Source: Pseudomonas sp. URMO17WK12:I11 (lineage in GTDB: Bacteria > Pseudomonadota > Gammaproteobacteria > Pseudomonadales > Pseudomonadaceae). Taken from it: a stretch of 64,000 bases of DNA. Numbering within the stretch: position 1 is the stretch's first letter; each line of letters starts with the position of its first letter. The position numbers and the translations under genes were made by a program. Positions 1 through 8,675 of this stretch are shown piece after piece. Below the pieces are notes generated by a model that saw only the letters and a list, made by a program, of their open reading frames with translations, was not told the origin of the DNA and did no database searches. The DNA lies in the NCBI RefSeq assembly GCF_007677725.1, contig NZ_VEDF01000001.1:604333-668332 (forward strand). Reading direction: 5' to 3'.

Positions 1-1
1 C

Positions 2-1705
2 TGGGTGGCCAGTTTTACAGCATGGGGCCAGAGCGAGCTGGTGGTGCAGGTCAAGCCTGCCAACAAAGCGCTCAAGGCCAATGTAGAGGGTTACATCGGC
101 AGCCTGGGAGACCGTGACGAAGAAGCGCTGGTGCGTTTCAGTCGCGGAGCCGAGGAGCAGGCGCGCAAGGCGGCGCAGGCGCTTGGCTATTATCTGGCGC
201 AGATCGACACCGAAGTCAGGCCGCCTGCCCAGGCTGACCAATCGCCGCGCCTGATCATCAAGATCGAGCCAGGGGAGCCGGTGCGCTTGCGTAATGTGAC
301 GGTGCGCATCGAAGGTCCTGCCAGCGACATGCCGGGTTTTCGCGTGCCCGACAGCAAAGCCTTGCGATCCGGAGCCCAGCTCAATCATGGCCTGTATGAA
401 GATGCCAAGCGGCTGATCCAGAACCAGGCGTCGCGTTACGGCTTCTTCAGTGGTCGCTTCAGCCGGCAGCAGTTGGCCGTCGATCCCAAGGCGGGCGTTG
501 CCGATATCGACCTGGTGTATCAGAGTGGCCCGCGCTATCGCCTGGGGGCTGTCAAATTCACCGGCGACACGCCATTGGACGAAGACCTGCTGCAACGCAT
601 GGTGTCGTTCAAACCAGGCACACCCTACGATTCCCAGCTGATCGCCGAACTCAACAACGACCTGCAGTCCAGTGGTTATTTCGAGGGTGTGCGGGTGGAC
701 GCAGCGCCCACCGCCGCGGTCGCCGAGCAGATTCCGGTTCAGGTACGCCTGGATACGCGCAAGCCTCGTACCATCGGCCTGGGTCTGGGCTACTCGACCG
801 ACGTCGGGCCGCGCGGCAAGGCTAACTGGACGCGGCACTGGGTCAATCCGCAGGGCCATAGCTATGGCTGGGAAACCGAGCTGTCCGCACCCCGGCAGAA
901 CGTCGGCATCTGGTACGACGTGCCGCTCGACCCGCCCCTGACCGACAAGCTGCGTTTCGCCGGCGGCTACCAGAACGAGGAAATCGCCGGCACCGATACC
1001 CTGAGCAAGCTGCTCACCGTAGGGCCTGAGTGGCACAGCAAGCTGCCCAGCGGCTGGCAGCGGGTGATCTCGCTCAAGTATCAGCGCGAAGAGTACCGCC
1101 TGGGCGACGACTCGGGGCTGAGTACGCTGCTGATGCCCGGGGTGAGCTATTCGTACCTGCGCAGTGACAACCGCATCGACCCGCACAATGGCTACCGTCT
1201 GCAGTTCGATGCGCAGGTCGCCAAGGAAGGGCTGGTGTCGGACACCAACTTGCTGCATGGCAATGTCTTGCTCAAGGGCTTGACCACGGTCGGGCAGAAC
1301 CACCGCTTGCTTGGCCGTGTCCAGTTCGGTGGCAGTGCCACCAACGGCTACAAGAACAACATCCCGCCATCGCTGCGGTTTTTCGCCGGCGGCGACCAGA
1401 GCGTGCGCGGTTACGACTACCAGACGTTGTCGCCGAAGAACAGCGACGGCGATCGCATCGGCGGCCGTTACCTGGTCGCAGGCAGCGTCGAGTATCAGTA
1501 TTCGCTCACCGATAAATGGCGAGTAGCGACCTTCGTCGACCAAGGCAGTGCGTTCAATAACCTGGAATTGCCCAACCTCAAGACCGGGGTCGGCTTCGGT
1601 GTCCGCTGGGTCTCCCCGGTAGGCCCGCTGCGCCTGGACCTGGCCAAGGCGCTGGATGACGAGGGCGGCATTCGCCTGCATTTCTCCATGGGGCCTGAGC
1701 TGTGA
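2..1705 (+). CDS. tamA: TamA, outer-membrane subunit of the TAM complex (5' end missing)
   Basis: Omp85-family barrel of the translocation and assembly module. With TamB it bridges the envelope and supports insertion of certain outer-membrane proteins and lipid homeostasis. The frame is open to the window edge and 567 residues are visible, so the signal peptide and true start lie upstream; the GTG at 5 is only the first in-frame start-like codon. About residues 12-260 correspond to the POTRA repeats and the rest to the barrel. The Omp85 barrel signature VRGY appears within GGDQSVRGYDYQ near residue 465, and the C-terminus is FSMGPEL. The stop overlaps the tamB GTG start by 4 bp (GTGA), implying translational coupling. 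Identification rests on barrel motif, length and the tamB neighbour. Confidence 0.93.
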   Translation, partial: WVASFTAWGQSELVVQVKPANKALKANVEGYIGSLGDRDEEALVRFSRGAEEQARKAAQALGYYLAQIDTEVRPPAQADQSPRLIIKIEPGEPVRLRNVTVRIEGPASDMPGFRVPDSKALRSGAQLNHGLYEDAKRLIQNQASRYGFFSGRFSRQQLAVDPKAGVADIDLVYQSGPRYRLGAVKFTGDTPLDEDLLQRMVSFKPGTPYDSQLIAELNNDLQSSGYFEGVRVDAAPTAAVAEQIPVQVRLDTRKPRTIGLGLGYSTDVGPRGKANWTRHWVNPQGHSYGWETELSAPRQNVGIWYDVPLDPPLTDKLRFAGGYQNEEIAGTDTLSKLLTVGPEWHSKLPSGWQRVISLKYQREEYRLGDDSGLSTLLMPGVSYSYLRSDNRIDPHNGYRLQFDAQVAKEGLVSDTNLLHGNVLLKGLTTVGQNHRLLGRVQFGGSATNGYKNNIPPSLRFFAGGDQSVRGYDYQTLSPKNSDGDRIGGRYLVAGSVEYQYSLTDKWRVATFVDQGSAFNNLELPNLKTGVGFGVRWVSPVGPLRLDLAKALDDEGGIRLHFSMGPEL

Positions 1706-4700
1706 AGCGTGTGTTGAAATACCTGCTGTTGGGCGTGTGCGCCACGCTGCTGCTGGTGGTGGTGGCCCTGGCGGTGCTGTTGGGCAGCGAAAGCGGCAGC
1801 CGCTGGGCGCTTGCCCGCGTACCGGGGTTGACCGTGGATGATTTTCAGGGCCGGCTTGCAGGCACCTGGCAAGCCAGCCGCTTGAGCTGGATCGACGGCG
1901 ACACCCGCGTCCAGGTGCAAGCGCCGTTGCTCGACTGGTCGCCTGCCTGCCTGCTGCGTGCCAGGCTGTGTATCGAGCGCCTGCATGCCCAGCGCATCGA
2001 CATGGCCTTTGCCCCAAGTGAACAGAAGGCAGACAGCGGGCCGATAGAGTTACCCAATCTGCAATTACCCCTGGCCATCGATGTAGGCGAGGTAGTCATT
2101 GGTCAACTGCGCCTCGATGGCAGTGATCTGCTCGGTGATCTGCACCTGGCAGCGCATTGGACCCAGAACGGTCTGCGCGTCGACAGCCTGCGATTGCAAC
2201 GGGATGACCTGCGCGTGGACCTGCAAGGCGACATCAAGCCCGAAGGCGACTGGCCGTTGCAGCTGCAGGGCCAGGTCCAACTGCCCGCCGTGCAGGGCAA
2301 ACCCTGGCAGCTCGATCTCACGGCCACCGGCCCGCTGCAGCAGACCCTGCGTCTGGAAGCCACCAGCAGCGGCTACCTCGACGCACGCCTGAACGGCGAG
2401 GTGCAGGCGTTGGCCGAACACCTGCCAGCGCAACTGCGCATTCGCAGCGACAGCTTCAAGCCGACAGACGCGCTGCCTGACACCTTGCGCTTCAACGACC
2501 TGCAATTGAACGCGCAGGGTGATTTGCTCAAGGGCTATAAACTCGCCGGTACTGCCAGTCTGCCCGCTGAGCAGGGGCCTATAGCCCTCGCACTGAATGG
2601 ATTGGTCGACGCCAAGGGTGCCAGGCTCGACGCCCTGGACTTGACCGCCAACGACAGTCAGCAGGTCAAATTGCAGGCCACGGCCGATTGGCAGCAGGGC
2701 GTGACCGCTGACGCGCAGCTTGATTGGGTGGATTTTCCATGGCTGCGTCTGTATCCGCTGGAAACGCCGCCCCAGGTCACGGTCAAGCGTTTCAAGGCTA
2801 ACGTTCATTACCAGGACGGCAACTACCAGGGTACTTTCGATGGCGATCTTGATGGTCCGGCGGGTGCTTTTACCCTGGCCAGCCCATTCGAAGGTGATCT
2901 GAGCCAAGTGCGCCTGGGGCAATTGGCCTTGACTGCCGGGCAGGGCAAGGCCACTGGCAGCGTCGCCGTGCGCTTTGCCGATGCGCTGGCCTGGGACGTC
3001 GACTTGCAACTGTCGGCGCTCAATCCGGCGTACTGGCTTGCCGAGCTCCCCGGTACCCTCGCCGGGCCACTGCGCAGCAAGGGCCAGATGAAGGACGAAC
3101 AGCTCAGCCTGGATGCCCAGCTCGACCTCACCGGTCGTCTGCGCGGCCAACCGGCGATGCTCAAGGTCCAGGCCCAAGGCGCCGAGCAACAATGGACCCT
3201 CGGCACCCTGGCGGTACAACTGGGTGATAACCGCATCAACGGCAGCGGCAGCTTGCAGCAGCGCCTGGCCGGGCAGGTCGATATCAACCTGCCGCGTCTG
3301 GGTCAGCTTTGGCCAGGGTTGCAGGGCCAGGTCAAAGGTCGCCTGGATCTCGCCGGCACCCTGCAGGCGCCGCAAGGCAGTCTGGCCCTGCAAGGCCAGC
3401 AATTGGCCCAGGAACAAAACCGCATTCAGCGCCTGGACGTTCAGGCGCGTCTGGACAGCGCCCAGCGTGGCCTGGTCGATATGACCGCCACCGGCATTCG
3501 CCTGGGTGAAACCGTGCTGGGTACGCTGCGGGCCAACGCCAAGGGCGATATACGCCAACAGGCGCTGACGGTGGCCTTGGACGGCCCACAGCTCAAGCTC
3601 GACCTCGGCGCCGATGGCCAGCTGAACAAGGGCGATTGGCGCGGCCGCCTGGCCAGCGGCAGGATTCAGGCAGGCGGACAGGACTGGCAATTGCAGGCAC
3701 CCGCCCGCCTGCAACGCCTGGCCAGCGGCCAGATCGATTTCGGCGCCCATTGCTGGCGCTCAGGCCAAGCCAGTCTTTGCGGGGAAGACCAGCGGCTGGC
3801 CCCGGAGCCCCGCTTGCGCTACCACCTCAAGCAGTTCCCGTTGGACAGCTTGGCGCAGTGGTTGCCAAAAGATTTCGCTTGGCAGGGCATGCTCAATGCC
3901 GATGTCAATCTCGACATTCCCGCCGGTGGTCCTAAAGGCACGGTGCGTGTCGACGCCAGCGGCGGCACGTTGCGGGTGCGCGACAACGGGCGCTGGATCG
4001 ATTTCCCGTACCAGACCCTGAGCCTGGACAGCACCCTGGCGCCACGCCGGGTCGACACTCGCCTGGCGTTTCGCGGTGATCGCTTGGGTGAGTTGAACGT
4101 CAATGCGCGCTTGGACCCCACGGCCACCGACAAGCCGCTGTCGGGCGACTTCCGCCTGGCTGGCGTGCAACTGTCGATAGCCCGCCCCTTCGTGCCGATG
4201 GTCGAGCGCCTGGCAGGGCAGTTGAATGGCAATGGACGCCTGACCGGAACCTTGATGGCGCCGCAGGTCAATGGCGAGCTCAAGCTCAGCGGTGGCGAAG
4301 TCAGTGGCCCCGAGCTGCCGGTCAGCTTGCAGGACCTGTCGCTGCAAGCCCTGATCGCTGGCGAGCAGGTGCAGCTCGATGGCAATTGGCGCAGCGGCGC
4401 CGCCGGTCGCGGCCGCCTCAGCGGCCAGCTGACCTGGGGGCAGGCGTTGGGTATGGACCTGCGCTTGCAGGGGCAGCAGTTGCCAGTCAATGTCGAGCCG
4501 TATGCGACCCTGGATGTCGCCCCGGACCTGAACCTGCGCCTGGTGGACGACAAGCTGGCAGTGACGGGCAAGGTACTGGTGCCCAAGGGCAAGATCACCG
4601 TGCGCGAGCTGCCGCCCTCGACGGTCAAGGTCTCGGACGACACGGTCATCGTGGGCAATCAGACCGAGCAGGGCAAGCCGCCCATGGCAATGGCCATGGA

Positions 4701-5376
4701 CATCGATGTCGAGGTGGGGCAAGAGCAGTTGTCGTTCAGCGGATTTGGCCTCACGGCTAATTTGATCGGGCATGTGCACATTGGCGACAACATGGATACC
4801 CGTGGCGAACTGAGCCTGGCCGATGGTCGTTACCGCGCCTATGGCCAGCGCTTGAACATCCGCCGCGCCCGGCTGCTGTTCGCAGGCCCCATCGACCAGC
4901 CCTACCTGGATATCGAAGCGATCCGCCAGGTCGATGACGTCATCGCCGGCATACGCCTGAGCGGCAGCGCCGAGCAGCCAACCACCACGGTGTTCTCGGA
5001 GCCTGCGATGAGTCAGGAGCAGGCCTTGTCGTACCTGGTGCTCGGCCGACCGCTGGGCAATACCGGTGAAGACAACAACATGTTGGCCCAGGCAGCACTG
5101 GGTTTGGGTCTGGCGGGCAGCGCCGGGATCACCGGCAACCTGGCATCGAGCCTGGGCATCAAGGACTTCGAGTTGGATACGCAAGGGTCGGGCAACAGCA
5201 CCAGTGTGGTTGCCAGTGGCAATCTCACCGAGAAGCTCAGCCTGCGCTATGGCGTTGGGGTGTTCGAGCCGGCCAATACCATCGCCCTGCGTTACAAGCT
5301 GAGCAAGAAGGTGTATCTGGAGGCAGCCAGCGGGCTGGCAAGCTCGCTGGACATTTTCTACAAACGCGACTTCTAA
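1702..5376 (+). CDS. tamB: TamB, inner-membrane-anchored translocation and assembly protein
   Basis: A 1224-residue AsmA/VPS13-like bridge protein, partner of TamA. A single hydrophobic anchor (about residues 5-28, LKYLLLGVCATLLLVVVALA) is followed by more than a thousand residues of repetitive beta-rich sequence typical of a hydrophobic-groove lipid-transfer rod. The C-terminal DUF490/TamB domain is clear: LVPKGKITVRELPPS, then DNMDTRGELSLADGRY, and a barrel-like end KKVYLEAASGLASSLDIFYK that is expected to engage TamA. The GTG start lies inside the end of tamA (4-bp overlap). Length is normal for the family. The stop lies only 6 bp from the convergent gene downstream. Confidence 0.95.
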   Translation: MKRVLKYLLLGVCATLLLVVVALAVLLGSESGSRWALARVPGLTVDDFQGRLAGTWQASRLSWIDGDTRVQVQAPLLDWSPACLLRARLCIERLHAQRIDMAFAPSEQKADSGPIELPNLQLPLAIDVGEVVIGQLRLDGSDLLGDLHLAAHWTQNGLRVDSLRLQRDDLRVDLQGDIKPEGDWPLQLQGQVQLPAVQGKPWQLDLTATGPLQQTLRLEATSSGYLDARLNGEVQALAEHLPAQLRIRSDSFKPTDALPDTLRFNDLQLNAQGDLLKGYKLAGTASLPAEQGPIALALNGLVDAKGARLDALDLTANDSQQVKLQATADWQQGVTADAQLDWVDFPWLRLYPLETPPQVTVKRFKANVHYQDGNYQGTFDGDLDGPAGAFTLASPFEGDLSQVRLGQLALTAGQGKATGSVAVRFADALAWDVDLQLSALNPAYWLAELPGTLAGPLRSKGQMKDEQLSLDAQLDLTGRLRGQPAMLKVQAQGAEQQWTLGTLAVQLGDNRINGSGSLQQRLAGQVDINLPRLGQLWPGLQGQVKGRLDLAGTLQAPQGSLALQGQQLAQEQNRIQRLDVQARLDSAQRGLVDMTATGIRLGETVLGTLRANAKGDIRQQALTVALDGPQLKLDLGADGQLNKGDWRGRLASGRIQAGGQDWQLQAPARLQRLASGQIDFGAHCWRSGQASLCGEDQRLAPEPRLRYHLKQFPLDSLAQWLPKDFAWQGMLNADVNLDIPAGGPKGTVRVDASGGTLRVRDNGRWIDFPYQTLSLDSTLAPRRVDTRLAFRGDRLGELNVNARLDPTATDKPLSGDFRLAGVQLSIARPFVPMVERLAGQLNGNGRLTGTLMAPQVNGELKLSGGEVSGPELPVSLQDLSLQALIAGEQVQLDGNWRSGAAGRGRLSGQLTWGQALGMDLRLQGQQLPVNVEPYATLDVAPDLNLRLVDDKLAVTGKVLVPKGKITVRELPPSTVKVSDDTVIVGNQTEQGKPPMAMAMDIDVEVGQEQLSFSGFGLTANLIGHVHIGDNMDTRGELSLADGRYRAYGQRLNIRRARLLFAGPIDQPYLDIEAIRQVDDVIAGIRLSGSAEQPTTTVFSEPAMSQEQALSYLVLGRPLGNTGEDNNMLAQAALGLGLAGSAGITGNLASSLGIKDFELDTQGSGNSTSVVASGNLTEKLSLRYGVGVFEPANTIALRYKLSKKVYLEAASGLASSLDIFYKRDF

Positions 5377-5382
5377 GGCCGC

Positions 5383-5937
5383 TCAGCGGACCGTGGCGGC
5401 TTCGATGAATTCGTTGGTCTCCGGAGTTTCGGGCACCAACGGTCGGCGGATCGGGATGATCATCTTGGTGTATTCCTCGATCAGCCGGTTGAGCGCCTCG
5501 GGTGGTTCGCTGGCGTGAAACTGCATGCGTATCTGCACCTCGTCCGGGTCCCGGACTTCGCCCTGGCGGCCTTGCGCGCCGATGGTCACCTTGAAGCAGG
5601 CGCCATTGGGCTGCTCGCATTGCTCGCGCAGGGCGGTGAGGGCTTCGGTGGCGTTGACACGAACCGAGAGATCGACCTGCATGCGCTCCAGGCTCAGGCC
5701 TTTTGGTGCGACCAGGGCGAACAAGGGCACGCGCATGATGTGCCGGTCGTCCATGGCGATCTCGACCATTTTCGCTTTCATGGGGCTGCCAAGCGCCTGG
5801 CTATCGCAGTCGAAAAACTGGTCGAACAAGGTGATGTATTGCTGGGCGATGAGACTGTTGGTGGCGGCAGCGGCCTCTTGCAGGCCGCGCGTGATGTCGC
5901 GCAGGTCGATCGCGGTCATGGGGGGTGGGGTGTCCAA
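5383..5937 (-). CDS. DUF2589-type protein B
   Basis: 184-residue soluble protein with no signal peptide or membrane segment. I place it in the DUF2589 family by its layout: an N-terminal amphipathic helix, a central beta segment (HIMRVPLFALVAPKGLSLERMQ) and a C-terminal motif EPPEALNRLIEEYTKMI. It is a paralogue of the next gene upstream, which has VPLLAAITHPNISIEEG and DPPEAMMRVIDFLTEA at matching places. I chose the TTG at 5937 because AAGGAG sits 8 nt before it; the in-frame ATG at 5919 has no ribosome site. It is the last gene of a minus-strand cassette with a Mor-type regulator at the head. Function is unknown, and family assignment is from memory of the profile. Confidence 0.7.
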   Translation of the reverse strand: MDTPPPMTAIDLRDITRGLQEAAAATNSLIAQQYITLFDQFFDCDSQALGSPMKAKMVEIAMDDRHIMRVPLFALVAPKGLSLERMQVDLSVRVNATEALTALREQCEQPNGACFKVTIGAQGRQGEVRDPDEVQIRMQFHASEPPEALNRLIEEYTKMIIPIRRPLVPETPETNEFIEAATVR

Positions 5938-6005
5938 TGGCCTGGCTCCTTACAGTGGCGAGGCGCCCCGCCAGGTACGGCAGGGCAACCGGTCAAGCGG
6001 CGAGA

Positions 6006-6656
6006 TCAGCCTTCCTTACCGTCTGCACCTGGGGTTGGATCATTTTGCAGTACGTCAACCTTGGAAATTTCGTCCGGGCTCTGCAGCGTGCTGTCCTTGA
6101 CCACGGTCGGCTTGGTGGCCGCTTCGGTCAGGAAATCGATCACCCGCATCATCGCCTCTGGCGGATCCTGGCGGCGCAGCGAGGTGTTGAAGGCGTAACG
6201 GGCGCGGGTATCGGTTTTGCGGGTCTGGGTCGATTTACTGCTGATGCTGCCTTTGACATCCAGCTTGAAAGGCCCCCAGCCGAGCGATGCGGCCATTTCG
6301 CCGCTCTTATTGGACTCGCTGAAATCTTCAGCCATCTGGCTGATGGTCAGCTCGAACTCGACGTTGCCTTCTTCGATGGAGATGTTTGGGTGGGTAATGG
6401 CCGCCAGCAGCGGCACCTTCATCGTTTTGCTGACGATACCTTTGTATTCGCCCTGTTCGTCGACGATGGTTTCGTCATAGTCGAACTGGATCGCGACCGC
6501 TTTGCCGTCCTGTACACAGACCTGCATGAGGAAGTCGGCGTAGGATTTACTCGCGGTGACCTGGGCTTGCACCATTGCCTGCAGTGGCGCGGAGATCATG
6601 CGATCCATCGGCAGGGCGTTGATGACCGAGCCGATGAGGCTGTTATCGATGGACAT
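6006..6656 (-). CDS. DUF2589-type protein A
   Basis: 216-residue soluble protein. The N-terminus (ISAPLQAMVQAQVTASKSYA) is a long amphipathic helix, then a beta-rich core (KTMKVPLLAAITHPNISIEE), a polar Ser/Thr-rich linker (SISSKSTQTRKTDTRAR) and a C-terminal helix with DPPEAMMRVIDFL. This is the usual DUF2589 arrangement, and the same blocks recur in the downstream gene, so the two look like an old duplication. Start ATG at 6656 has GAGGTAA 8 nt upstream. 68 bp separate its stop from the next gene's start, and 63 bp separate it from the regulator upstream, so the three genes probably form one transcript. No function is established that I know of; codon use is slightly less GC-biased than the neighbouring housekeeping genes. 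Confidence 0.75.
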   Translation of the reverse strand: MSIDNSLIGSVINALPMDRMISAPLQAMVQAQVTASKSYADFLMQVCVQDGKAVAIQFDYDETIVDEQGEYKGIVSKTMKVPLLAAITHPNISIEEGNVEFELTISQMAEDFSESNKSGEMAASLGWGPFKLDVKGSISSKSTQTRKTDTRARYAFNTSLRRQDPPEAMMRVIDFLTEAATKPTVVKDSTLQSPDEISKVDVLQNDPTPGADGKEG

Positions 6657-6719
6657 GGGAGGTTACCTCTTACTTCAGGGTGGAGCGGCCGCATCAGGCG
6701 ACCGCTTGGGGGTTCGCCG

Positions 6720-7100
6720 TCAGCGCGGGCAGTGTTCCTGGCGACGGATGTTGCCGATTTGGCGCAGGCTCAAGCCGTATTTATCGGCCAATAGGCTGCG
6801 GGACAGCCCATTGGCGCTTTCTTTTTGGATTTGCAAATTGCGCAACTGGCGCAGGAAATGGTCTGCCTTGGGGATTTCCAGCGCTACCCCGGCGAAGCGT
6901 TTGATCAACGCGTCCAGGGCATCAGGCGGTAGCACGCTGGCCAGCTTGGTGCGTTCACGGTGCTTGGGAATGTACTTGGGTCTGCCACCGTAGGCGCAGG
7001 TCAGGTGGTAGGCATTTTCAAGACCGATGCACTCGATCAGAGCCTGCAGCGAGTGCGGTAACTGGCTTATATCGATGGCGGTGAGATCTGGCAGCTCCAT
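6720..7100 (-). CDS. Mor-family (phage Mu middle-operon type) transcriptional activator
   Basis: 126-residue DNA-binding protein. Residues 30-46 (AYHLTCAYGGRPKYIPK) match the conserved Mor/C dimerisation segment with its GG.x.YIP signature. Residues about 99-119 (LSRSLLADKYGLSLRQIGNI) form the C-terminal helix-turn-helix. Phage Mu Mor and C activate middle and late promoters by binding DNA and recruiting RNA polymerase. I started at ATG 7100 (MELPDL) because GAGGA stands about 8 nt upstream; the longer open frame to 7235 has no ribosome site and an atypical composition. It heads the two DUF2589-type genes on the same strand and is likely their regulator. No other phage genes lie around it, so this is a domesticated or cargo regulator rather than part of a prophage. 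Confidence 0.75.
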   Translation of the reverse strand: MELPDLTAIDISQLPHSLQALIECIGLENAYHLTCAYGGRPKYIPKHRERTKLASVLPPDALDALIKRFAGVALEIPKADHFLRQLRNLQIQKESANGLSRSLLADKYGLSLRQIGNIRRQEHCPR

Positions 7101-7332
7101 TGGAAAATTCCTCGCGGTAGATGGGGCGCGATGCCGATGGGTGGCATGGAGGAATTCTCGGTGAGGGTCAGAGCGTGCCGCTAGGCGCCAAGTGGGCTGG
7201 GACTTGTAGTTTCGGTGAGCAGGACTTGCAGGCAACGATGGCGTAGCGTGTAGGACGAAATCCCTTCATTGCCCTGCAGCCCTTAATTTTCCTGGGGTAT
7301 TAGTGCTGCCAGCGCTTTAGCTATCAACACCC

Positions 7333-7791
7333 TCAGTTGCACGGGTAGGTGGCCATCAGGCTGGCTCCGCGCAGCGAGGCATGCGCTGTGCCGTCGGCGG
7401 CCTCTGGCAAGCTGCGCCAATCGATGACGACACACAGGCTGTGCAGCGGTTGCCCATCGAGCATGCCGACGGGACTGCCGGGAATCGCGCGCTTGTAGCG
7501 AACCTGCGTGGTATCCAGCGCCTGGACATGCTCGGCCTGGCCCAAGGCCTGGCGTGCAAGCTCAGGCAGCGCCGCCTGGTCGATGGTGAAATAGGCCCGC
7601 CCTGGACCGGCAGCGAAATGCCCTGCGGCGCGAGTGCGTTGCCAGAGCTGCTGCCACTGGCTGCTGCCGGCATGGCTGGACAATTGGCTGCCCAGGGTGA
7701 GTAGCCGCTCGGGCGCCACCTGGCGCGTGTCAAGCGCAAAGGCGGGCAGGGTGGGGGTAAACAAGCTCAGGAACAGGACGAAGCGGCGCAT
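7333..7791 (-). CDS. Hypothetical secreted protein
   Basis: 152-residue protein with a classical signal peptide (MRRFVLFLSLFTPTLPAFA, cleavage after AFA about residue 19), so it is exported to the periplasm or beyond. The mature part has only two cysteines (in SLCVV and the C-terminal TYPCN), which could pair. No recognisable catalytic motif. Start at ATG 7791 is supported by GGAGG directly upstream (spacing about 5); the upstream ATG at 7818 lacks one. It stands alone, 149 bp from the divergently read small membrane protein. Function unknown. Confidence 0.7.
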   Translation of the reverse strand: MRRFVLFLSLFTPTLPAFALDTRQVAPERLLTLGSQLSSHAGSSQWQQLWQRTRAAGHFAAGPGRAYFTIDQAALPELARQALGQAEHVQALDTTQVRYKRAIPGSPVGMLDGQPLHSLCVVIDWRSLPEAADGTAHASLRGASLMATYPCN

Positions 7792-7939
7792 GGTGCCTCC
7801 AGCAGGGATTGGGGTCATCCCATGCTTTCAGGTCGTGCGCGGCAGGCTAAGCAGGAAATGCAGCGCCGCAGGCCACGGGCGTTGTATCATTGCCACCGCT
7901 CATTGCGAGCCCATTGCCCCGATGTTGAAGGAATTTTCG

Positions 7940-8128
7940 ATGACACACGTGCAGCGCCTCAAATACTCGCTTCTGATCATCCTGGTGGTGTTGGGCCTGA
8001 TGCTCGGGCTGTCACATCTGCAGAAGCAAGGCACGATCAGTGAGCAGACTTTCCAGGGGCTGGCCATTGCCATTGCAGTGGTGGTGGTGGTGATCAACGG
8101 CGTCCTGCGGCGCAAGGTCAAACGCTGA
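7940..8128 (+). CDS. Small two-helix membrane protein
   Basis: 62-residue protein. Two hydrophobic stretches (about residues 8-25, KYSLLIILVVLGLMLGLS, and 41-57, GLAIAIAVVVVVINGVL) separated by a short polar loop suggest a hairpin in the inner membrane, with a basic C-terminus (RRKVKR) staying cytoplasmic. ATG at 7940 has GAAGGAA about 7 nt upstream; the longer open frame starting at 7634 crosses the neighbouring gene and has no support. No family recognised. Confidence 0.65.
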   Translation: MTHVQRLKYSLLIILVVLGLMLGLSHLQKQGTISEQTFQGLAIAIAVVVVVINGVLRRKVKR

Positions 8129-8134
8129 TGGCAT

Positions 8135-8157
8135 TGGCCGGCACTGCAAGCCGGCCA
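8135..8157. terminator. Hairpin between convergent genes
   Basis: Eight-base inverted repeat TGGCCGGC/GCCGGCCA around a 7-nt loop, lying in the 34-bp gap between two convergent genes. No U-run follows on either strand, so it may act as a bidirectional terminator or mRNA 3' end stabiliser rather than a canonical intrinsic terminator. Confidence 0.4.
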
Positions 8158-8162
8158 TCCGC

Positions 8163-8537
8163 TCAGCGGGCTTGGTTCTGCTCGAGCACGGCCCGCGCTT
8201 CGGGCTTGAGGCTGTAACACTTGTCATTGCCAAGGCTGATGACGCCTTCGCTGCACAGCCGCTTGAGCACCTCGCGCACGCTCAGGAACGACAGCGGAAT
8301 GTCCAGTTGCTCCAGCTGCGCATGCACTCCGCGCACACCGATGCTGCGCCCGGTGCGATCGGCGTTGTGCAAGGCGTCGATCACCTTCAGGCGGATCAGG
8401 CTGGTACGCAGGCCATAGCTGCGCAGCAATTCGCGTATCTGCTCGTTGCCCGTACGCTCGTCCCCGCTGGCGTCCGCTCCGTTGGTCGCCTTGGCCGGGC
8501 CACGCCCGGTCTGCAATGAAGATTGCGGGTTGTACAT
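8163..8537 (-). CDS. Fur-like winged-helix regulator (Fe/Zn uptake type, shortened)
   Basis: 124-residue protein resembling the DNA-binding half of Fur: LLRSYGLRTSLIRLKVIDALHNAD, then the winged helix ending LCSEGVISLGNDKCYSLKP. It lacks the His-rich metal-binding motif and the C-terminal dimerisation/metal domain of true Fur or Zur, so metal sensing, if any, must be different. In P. aeruginosa a comparable short Fur-like gene (PA2384) sits next to pvdQ (PA2385) and is linked to the iron response; the same pairing, divergent here, supports orthology. ATG 8537 chosen for AAGGAGC about 8 nt upstream; the open frame to 8606 has no such site. An N-terminal 25-30-residue polar extension precedes the fold. 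Confidence 0.75.
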   Translation of the reverse strand: MYNPQSSLQTGRGPAKATNGADASGDERTGNEQIRELLRSYGLRTSLIRLKVIDALHNADRTGRSIGVRGVHAQLEQLDIPLSFLSVREVLKRLCSEGVISLGNDKCYSLKPEARAVLEQNQAR

Positions 8538-8675
8538 GTGAATGCTCCTTTTCGTGGACGGCCCCGAAACAGGGGTGGCACTTATTAGGACGAATGAGAT
8601 CGGCAAATCTGCAGTGCAGCGCGAAAAGATTTGCTGCTGGTGTCTCTACAAGACGGTTTACCTGGTTTGGTCGCG

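Noticed and set aside
2065..3750. 561-codon antisense frame inside tamB
   Set aside because: Repetitive Gln/Leu/Ala composition mirrors tamB codon bias.
7101..7235. N-terminal extension of the Mor-like regulator
   Set aside because: No ribosome site and unlike the family; the ATG at 7100 has GAGGA.
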